A DNA stretch of 64,000 nucleotides from JAOZPE01 sp964601275. GTDB taxonomy: Bacteria > Krumholzibacteriota > Krumholzibacteriia > JAJRXK01. Of this stretch, positions 59,230-64,000 are shown in pieces; position 1 is the stretch's first letter; every line of letters starts with the position of its first letter. Below the pieces are notes generated by a model. The model had not been told where the DNA came from and searched no databases. It saw nothing but the letters and a program-made list of their open reading frames with translations. Location: NCBI GenBank assembly GCA_964601275.1, contig CAZRMV010000001.1:248001-312000 (forward strand). The letters run 5' to 3'. The position numbers and the translations under genes are program-made.

Positions 59230-60645
59230 TCATCCGTCGCCTCGACCTCGCGGCCTGCGGTGGGGTGGAGAGGAGGGCTCGGGGGACCGAGGTGGGGAGG
59301 ACCGAGGAGCCCGGAGCGTGGCCGGCACGCTGGGCGCCAGGCTGAGCACCCGGGCAACCATGAACAGGCTCAGGGCCAGCCACAGCAGATGGACGCTGCC
59401 CTTCCGGCCGGCGATCCAGGCGAAGGGGGCGAAACCCAGGACGGCGGCGGCGATCATGGCCCGGCTCAAGAGCTTTCCCCGGACCAGCCCGATGAAATAG
59501 CCGTCGAGCGCGTAGGCCGCCGAGCCCGCGGCGAGGACAGGGAAGAGCCAAGGTGCCAGCTCGCGCGACCAGGCCACGACCTCCGGGTGGTTCGTCAGCA
59601 GCCGGAAGAGGCTTCCTCCGAAGAGATTGAAGATCGCAGCGACCACGATTCCCAGCAGCAGGCTGGACGTCAGGGACATCTTCAATACGCGGCGCAAGGG
59701 GTTGCGTTGCGCCGCCCCGTCGAAGATGCCGGCCAGGCTCTCGGTGGCAAAGGCGATGCCGTCGATGAAGAACGCGGCCAGGGTCACCACCTGCTTGACC
59801 ACCGCGGTGGCGGCCAACAGGACCGTACCCAGCAGGGAGGCCAGGTTCATGAACACCGCGAAGACCGAGATCAGGGCCAGGGTCCGCACCAGGATCTCGC
59901 GATGGAAGGTCATGGCCGCCCGCAGATGACCGCCCTGGGCCGCGCGGGCGGCCAGCTTCTGGAGCGGCACTCCCCGCAGTTCGGGCGCCGCGAACCCGAG
60001 AGCGACCAGCAGCATGAGGTATTGACTGGCGGTGGTGGCCAGGCCCGCCCCCGTCGCGGCGAGGTCCCAGTGCACGATGAAGAGGTAGTCGAGGATCGCG
60101 TTGGCCCCGTTGCCCACCAGGGACATGGCCAGGACCCTCCTTCCCTGTTCGCGGCCCAGGAACCAACCGAGCAGGACGAAATTCAACAGGGTAGCCGGCG
60201 CGCCCCAGATGCGGGCCTGGAAGTAGGCCTGTCCGGCGGCTTCCACCGGACGGGTTCCCTGCAGGGCCCAGAACCCCAGTCGAGCCAGGGGTCCCCGCAG
60301 CAGGATGAGCGCGGTTCCGGCGGCGAGGGCGATGAAGGCGCCGTGCAGCATCACCACCACCGCTTCGTTGCGTTTGCCCGCGCCGACCGCCTGGGCGGTC
60401 AGGCCGGTGGTTCCCATCCTCAGGAATCCGAAGCTCCAGTACAGGTAGTCGAAGAGGACCGCCCCGAGGGCGACCCCGGCGAGGTAGCGGATCTGGGAGA
60501 GATGTCCCAAGAGCGCGGTGTCCACCAGCCCGGCGAGCGGCACCATGAGGTTCGCCAGGATGTTGAAGGTGGCCAGGCGCCAGAACCTCCGGGCGAGGGA
60601 AGAGGGCATCCCTTCGTCCGCGCCTTCGCCCCGGCGGCTTTCCAC
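59230..60645 (-). CDS. MATE-family multidrug / organic cation exporter (DinF-like)
   Basis: 471 residues with about 12 hydrophobic helices and the family start FWRLATFNILANLMVPLAGLVDTALLGHL (read as NLMVPLAGLVDTALLGHL). A matching PLAxLxDTxxxG-like element in the second half is degenerate. The C-terminal about 35 residues are Pro/Arg/Ser-rich and probably disordered. It should export cationic compounds against H+ or Na+. The GTG at 60645 is chosen because it follows the previous stop by one base with GGTGG upstream; ATG at 60609 is the alternative. Confidence 0.9.
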   Translation of the reverse strand: MESRRGEGADEGMPSSLARRFWRLATFNILANLMVPLAGLVDTALLGHLSQIRYLAGVALGAVLFDYLYWSFGFLRMGTTGLTAQAVGAGKRNEAVVVMLHGAFIALAAGTALILLRGPLARLGFWALQGTRPVEAAGQAYFQARIWGAPATLLNFVLLGWFLGREQGRRVLAMSLVGNGANAILDYLFIVHWDLAATGAGLATTASQYLMLLVALGFAAPELRGVPLQKLAARAAQGGHLRAAMTFHREILVRTLALISVFAVFMNLASLLGTVLLAATAVVKQVVTLAAFFIDGIAFATESLAGIFDGAAQRNPLRRVLKMSLTSSLLLGIVVAAIFNLFGGSLFRLLTNHPEVVAWSRELAPWLFPVLAAGSAAYALDGYFIGLVRGKLLSRAMIAAAVLGFAPFAWIAGRKGSVHLLWLALSLFMVARVLSLAPSVPATLRAPRSSPPRSPEPSSPPHRRPRGRGDG

Positions 60646-60646
60646 C

Positions 60647-61543
60647 CTAGTCCACCTGGACCATGCCGCGCTTGGTGCTTTTCTCGTTTCCCAGTCTCAG
60701 TTGGAAGCCCTGGTCGTTCTCGTCGGCGAGCATCAACAGCTCCAGGTACCACCCCTCCCGGCACGGGGGCAGGGTCGCCTCGATGCGGGAGCGATAGGGA
60801 GCCAGGCTCTCGGCGGTCGCTTCGGGCAGACCCTCCTCGAAGGGAATGTGGCTCTTGCCGATCGGACCGTGGTCGAGTGCGTCGGTGAGGGCGGCCAGCC
60901 AATCCTCCTGGGCCGGATCCCGTTCTTCCAGTTCCTGGAGCTTGCGCCGGGCGTTCTCGAGCTGCTTGCGGAAGACCGTGGCCAGCTCGGCCCGGGCCTC
61001 GGCGAGTTGCAGGGTCTTGCTGGAGTCGGCATCGGCCTTGTGGCTGCAGCGGGGAGGATCCCACTGCAGATCCTCGACGACCGCGCAGGTGGTGATGAAG
61101 AGGTACTCGCCGGGCCCCATTTCCTGGGCCAACAGCACGGAATCCCGGGTGGTGAGATAGGAGGCGGCCGCCTTCGCGACCCCCATGCCCCCCTTGGCCA
61201 TCTTCAGCCCGATCTTCAGCTTCTGGAGGCCCTTTGCTTCGTCCATGCGCTTCTGTTGGCTCGCCAACTGGTCCAGGGAGACGACGAAGCCCGCGGCATT
61301 GCGGGGAAGACCCTCCCGCACCCGGAGATAGGTCCCCAGCCGATCGGCGGGAATCCTGCCGTCCAGGGGGGGGACGTAGTCGTCCAGGCGGCCGAAGCGG
61401 GTCACCAGTTCCTTGCGGGTCTTCTCCAGCCGGTCCATGGGGACGCTGTGCTTGATCGTGCGGATCAAGAGCCAGGACGAAACCAGCCCGATGAGCAGGA
61501 CCAGGCCGATAAAGGCTCCACAACCGATCATCAGCTTGCGCAT
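60647..61543 (-). CDS. Membrane-anchored protein of unknown function
   Basis: 298 residues. GGAGGT lies seven bases before the ATG at 61543. A single N-terminal membrane helix (about residues 8-28) is followed by a soluble, mostly helical domain with a run of Lys/Gln/Glu-rich heptad-like sequence (about 185-215) that may form a coiled coil. I recognise no family. The downstream MATE gene begins within a base of its stop, so both are in one operon, but no functional link is apparent. Confidence 0.75.
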   Translation of the reverse strand: MRKLMIGCGAFIGLVLLIGLVSSWLLIRTIKHSVPMDRLEKTRKELVTRFGRLDDYVPPLDGRIPADRLGTYLRVREGLPRNAAGFVVSLDQLASQQKRMDEAKGLQKLKIGLKMAKGGMGVAKAAASYLTTRDSVLLAQEMGPGEYLFITTCAVVEDLQWDPPRCSHKADADSSKTLQLAEARAELATVFRKQLENARRKLQELEERDPAQEDWLAALTDALDHGPIGKSHIPFEEGLPEATAESLAPYRSRIEATLPPCREGWYLELLMLADENDQGFQLRLGNEKSTKRGMVQVD

Positions 61544-61614
61544 GGGAACCACCTCCGGTCTCGGGGACCCTCACGGTGAGAGTGGCACGACCCCGCGGTT
61601 TCGCCAAGCCTGAG

Positions 61615-62874
61615 CTAGCGGGCCACCCGCGGACGTTCGTAGTGCTTTGTCGGATCGACGGTTTCCGCGTAATCGCTGTTCCACAGATCCAGGAAGAAGG
61701 CGCCCAGACGGGTCGCGATCTCCGGGTTCTCCGCGATCAACCCGACATTGCGGGAGGTGTGGAAATAGCTCTTCTCCCAGTTCGAGGTCCCCACCCAGGC
61801 GCGCTTCTGGTCGACCACCAGGTACTTGGCGTGGATCACCCGGGCGAAGGGGATGAAACCTTTCGACCACTGGGGGATCGTGGCCAGTTTCACGGTCACG
61901 TGCCGCAGGCATTGCAGGCTCTGCAGCCCGGCGATGGTTTCGCCTCCCTTGGACCAGTCCGCCACGAGCATCTCGACCTCGACGCCGCGCGCGGCGGCCC
62001 TTCGCAGCGCGTCTTCCAGGACGTTCCAGTAGCGATGATCGCGGCCGATGGCCTTGTAGGAAAGCAACTGGACCCGGATGCTCCGTTGCGCGCCATCGAG
62101 AAGGGCGGTGATCCGGGGCAGGTCCCACTCCGTTTCGTCCGGCAGGTACCCGGTGGGGCTGAAGGCCGGACGGTATCCCTCGGGAAACCCGGGATTCGGC
62201 ACGGCGGATCCCGCCCCCTCTTCGTGGGGGAGCTCGGGTCGCGTCGCCCCGTGGGCCAAAGACCAGTCCATCTCGAACACCTTCGCCAGCTCGCCGCTGA
62301 GCGCGGGGTCGCGGATCCGCAGGCCCAGCTCCTGGATGTGGGCCAGCGAACGCCAGTCGAAGTTCTGGCTGCCGAGGTAGGCCTCTCGTCCGTCGACCAC
62401 GAAGTACTTGGCGTGCAGCACGCCCCCCATCACCGACGCGACGTCGAAGAGGGCCACCTCGATACCCTTCCGCGCACCGAGACGGTCGAGGGTTCCCGGA
62501 TAGGTCTTGTAGAACTTCTTCTCGGCCAGGAACCGAACCCTCACTCCGCGGTCGGCTGCGGCCTCGATGGCGCGGATCACCCCCTCCAGACGTCCCGCCA
62601 CCTCGGGATCGGCGGCCCGCAGGCTGTCCGGCGCGTTGGAGGCGTAGAACTCGGCGAAGTCGAGGGTGGAGTCGGCGCCCTCGATCATCTCGAGCCACAC
62701 CTGGGCCGCGTCGGGGATGTCGGGATGGTCCAGGGCCGTCTCCACCGGCCAGCTCTCGACCAACTGGACCGGAGGGAGCTGCGCCGGGCCGGAGCTTCCA
62801 TCCGCAGCCGCGGAACGGTCCGCGAGCAGCAGAGCCGGGACGAGGAGAAGCAGGAAGATGTGATGGGTGCGCAT
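61615..62874 (-). CDS. Secreted phospholipase D-like protein with two HKD motifs
   Basis: 419 residues. The signal peptide (HHIFLLLLVPALLLADRSAA, read as FLLLLVPALLLA) is followed by two PLD domains. The first motif is HAKYFVVDGREAYLGSQNFD (H-K-D at about residue 165) and the second is HAKYLVVDQKRAWVGTSNWE (about residue 363). Both carry H, K and D. The family includes phospholipases, cardiolipin synthases and nucleases; secretion suggests lipid or nucleic-acid hydrolysis outside the cytoplasm. GGAGGC precedes the ATG at 62874, which is preferred over 62907. Confidence 0.9.
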   Translation of the reverse strand: MRTHHIFLLLLVPALLLADRSAAADGSSGPAQLPPVQLVESWPVETALDHPDIPDAAQVWLEMIEGADSTLDFAEFYASNAPDSLRAADPEVAGRLEGVIRAIEAAADRGVRVRFLAEKKFYKTYPGTLDRLGARKGIEVALFDVASVMGGVLHAKYFVVDGREAYLGSQNFDWRSLAHIQELGLRIRDPALSGELAKVFEMDWSLAHGATRPELPHEEGAGSAVPNPGFPEGYRPAFSPTGYLPDETEWDLPRITALLDGAQRSIRVQLLSYKAIGRDHRYWNVLEDALRRAAARGVEVEMLVADWSKGGETIAGLQSLQCLRHVTVKLATIPQWSKGFIPFARVIHAKYLVVDQKRAWVGTSNWEKSYFHTSRNVGLIAENPEIATRLGAFFLDLWNSDYAETVDPTKHYERPRVAR

Positions 62875-63164
62875 CGCCGAGAGGCCTCCGGTCGAGGGAT
62901 GTCCCAAGGAGTGGGGGTGACCGCGAGGGTAGCAGGTGGATGCGGCGGTGAGAAGGCGGGGAATACCGGGCGCCGGGAGGAAGCGGAGCGGCCCGCCGCC
63001 GGCTTCCTCCGGGGTGGCTCCTATGGCCTCGGCGGTTGCCCCGGGGCGGGGGGTCTCCTACACTTCGGTTCCGCCGCTCCCGACCGCGACCGCTCGGGGG
63101 AGACGGGTCCTTGCACCGCGTTCCGGCGGGAACCGGCTGCGTCCACCGAGGGAGGTCGAGACGG
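62875..63164. other. Divergent intergenic region before rpiB
   Basis: 290 bases without a gene, containing the promoter at 63036-63064 and GC-rich sequence. Nothing else is recognised. Confidence 0.4.
63036..63064 (+). promoter_or_regulatory. Probable promoter of rpiB
   Basis: TTGCCC at 63036-63041 and TACACT at 63059-63064 with a 17-base spacer, about 100 bases upstream of the rpiB start. Confidence 0.5.
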
Positions 63165-63629
63165 ATGTCCCCGCAAACCGTGGCCGTCGGGTGTGACCAT
63201 GGCGGCTTTCCACTCAAGCAGATCGTCCTTCAAGCCGTGGAGGCCCTGGGTCTGCGGGCCCTCGACTGCGGGACCGACAGCGAGCGGCCGGTCGACTACC
63301 CCGATTTCGCCTCCGAGGTGACGCGCCGCATCCTCGATGGAGAGGCTGAGCGGGGCATCGTCATCTGCGGCAGCGGGGTGGGGGCCAGCGTCGCCGCGAA
63401 CAAAGTGGATGGAATCCGGGCCGGCCTCTGCCACGATTGCTATTCGGCCCGCCAGGCGGTCGAGCACGACGACATCAACGTGCTCTGCCTCGGCGCCCGC
63501 GTGGTGGGCTCCAGTCTGGCGATCGAACTGGTCCGCGCCTTCCTGCAGGCGGAATTCACCGGTGAAGAGCGGCACGAGCGCCGTAAGGCGAAGGTTCTCG
63601 AGATGGAGAGAACCCGCCGACCGCTCTGA
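63165..63629 (+). CDS. rpiB: Ribose-5-phosphate isomerase B
   Basis: 154 residues, pentose-phosphate enzyme interconverting ribose 5-phosphate and ribulose 5-phosphate. Family motifs are GCDHGGFPLK at the N-terminus, CGSGVGASVAANK (phosphate-binding turn with the catalytic Cys at about residue 68), and CHDCYSARQAVEHDDINVLCLG (read as DDINVLCLG). GGGAGGT precedes the ATG at 63165. Transaldolase follows 80 bases downstream, so this is a pentose-phosphate unit. Confidence 0.95.
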   Translation: MSPQTVAVGCDHGGFPLKQIVLQAVEALGLRALDCGTDSERPVDYPDFASEVTRRILDGEAERGIVICGSGVGASVAANKVDGIRAGLCHDCYSARQAVEHDDINVLCLGARVVGSSLAIELVRAFLQAEFTGEERHERRKAKVLEMERTRRPL

Positions 63630-63709
63630 AGACCACCGCTTCCTCGCCACCTTCCTCCGCGCCGCCGGAAGGGCGCGAGGCTCAGCGTCTACCCAAGGAG
63701 TCATCGAAA

Positions 63710-64000
63710 ATGGAAGCCAATCCCCTGCGCCGTCTCCACGAGTTCGGGCAGTCCTTCTGGTGGGACTCCCTGGGCCGCCGGTTCCTGCGCGACGGGACCA
63801 TCGAACGCTTGCGCGATGAGGACGGGATGCGCGGGATCACCAGCAACCCCAGCATCTTCCACGCGGCCTTGAGCAGTGGAAACGACTACGACGAGGACAT
63901 CGCCCGCCTGGCCCGGGAAGGCAAGGACGCCGAAGGGATCTTCTGGGACCTGGCGGTCCGGGACATCCAGGATGCCTGTGATCTGCTCCGGGGGGTCTAC
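63710..64000 (+). CDS. tal: Transaldolase, N-terminal part (cut by window edge)
   Basis: 97 codons visible. The sequence FGQSFWWDSLGRRFL, then GITSNPSIFHAAL, and a start with AAGGAGTC upstream are typical of the long TalB/TAL-PGI type (transaldolase class with DS....R and TSNPSIF). It would transfer the dihydroxyacetone unit between sugar phosphates, the step after RpiB in the non-oxidative pentose-phosphate pathway. The active-site Lys is beyond the window, so fusion to glucose-6-phosphate isomerase cannot be checked. Confidence 0.9.
   Translation, partial: MEANPLRRLHEFGQSFWWDSLGRRFLRDGTIERLRDEDGMRGITSNPSIFHAALSSGNDYDEDIARLAREGKDAEGIFWDLAVRDIQDACDLLRGVY

Noticed and set aside
1..64000. tRNA or rRNA genes, insertion sequences or prophage
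   Set aside because: No CCA-ending cloverleaf with a T-loop in the right context, no rRNA signature, no transposase, integrase or phage structural gene was seen.

Overview
The window is GC-rich (roughly two thirds G+C by eye), bacterial and densely coded. Start sites usually carry a strong AGGAGG-type ribosome binding site, with ATG or GTG starts. Several secreted proteins end in a FlgD-like / 'NPFNP' C-terminal module. There is a PorV/UPF0164-like barrel, and outer-membrane proteins end in Phe. Together these suggest a diderm of the FCB superphylum with high GC (an Eisenbacteria- or Krumholzibacteriota-like lineage). That placement is inference from domain style, not from a marker gene. I see no rRNA, tRNA, CRISPR array, phage or insertion sequence.

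Region 1 (1-33029) is dominated by alpha-glucan capture and breakdown. It holds a sugar ABC ATPase cut by the left edge, an alpha-amylase fused to a beta-propeller and a surface-sorting domain, a secreted debranching-type glucosidase, and a GH13 enzyme with three starch-binding CBM48-like domains. A nine-gene same-strand run follows: a 1911-residue surface protein with a glucodextranase-type C domain, a PorV-like barrel translationally coupled to it, two further outer-membrane barrels (one with an N-terminal CBM48-like domain), a double-CBM48 lipoprotein, a solute-binding lipoprotein, two MalFG-type permeases, and two secreted starch-binding proteins. No SusC/SusD pair is visible, so this looks like an alternative starch-uptake design. 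A MscS channel, an RDD protein and a quinone-oxidoreductase-like enzyme sit among these genes.

Region 2 (33030-43097) holds metal and redox functions. A cytosolic sulfite-oxidase-fold protein is followed by a divergent merR / merTP-fusion / CopZ-like cluster with a textbook 19-bp-spacer MerR promoter. Then come an outer-membrane protein with a SatD-like regulator, a DUF445 protein, and a ZIP-like/permease fusion co-directional with a thioredoxin-fold protein. That last gene has an in-frame TGA exactly at the first Cys of its CxxC motif, so I read it as a selenoprotein. A secreted cyclophilin-FKBP fusion follows.

Region 3 (43098-64000) is mostly housekeeping with some oddities: a small bacterial histone with a lysine-rich tail, a barrel-SppA fusion, a Bax-inhibitor-1 protein, a peroxiredoxin, an M61 peptidase, a histidine-ammonia-lyase-like enzyme with Ala-Cys-Gly instead of Ala-Ser-Gly, phosphoglycerate mutase, a globin-like protein, a DUF3857/transglutaminase-like protein with a decayed tandem copy beside it, DUF523, aconitase, a MATE exporter, a phospholipase-D-like protein, RpiB and the start of transaldolase.

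The most noteworthy items are the predicted Sec-containing thioredoxin-fold protein, the tailed bacterial histone, the SusCD-free starch locus, the tandem translation-initiation repeats ahead of the MalF-type permease, and a 130-bp nested palindrome.
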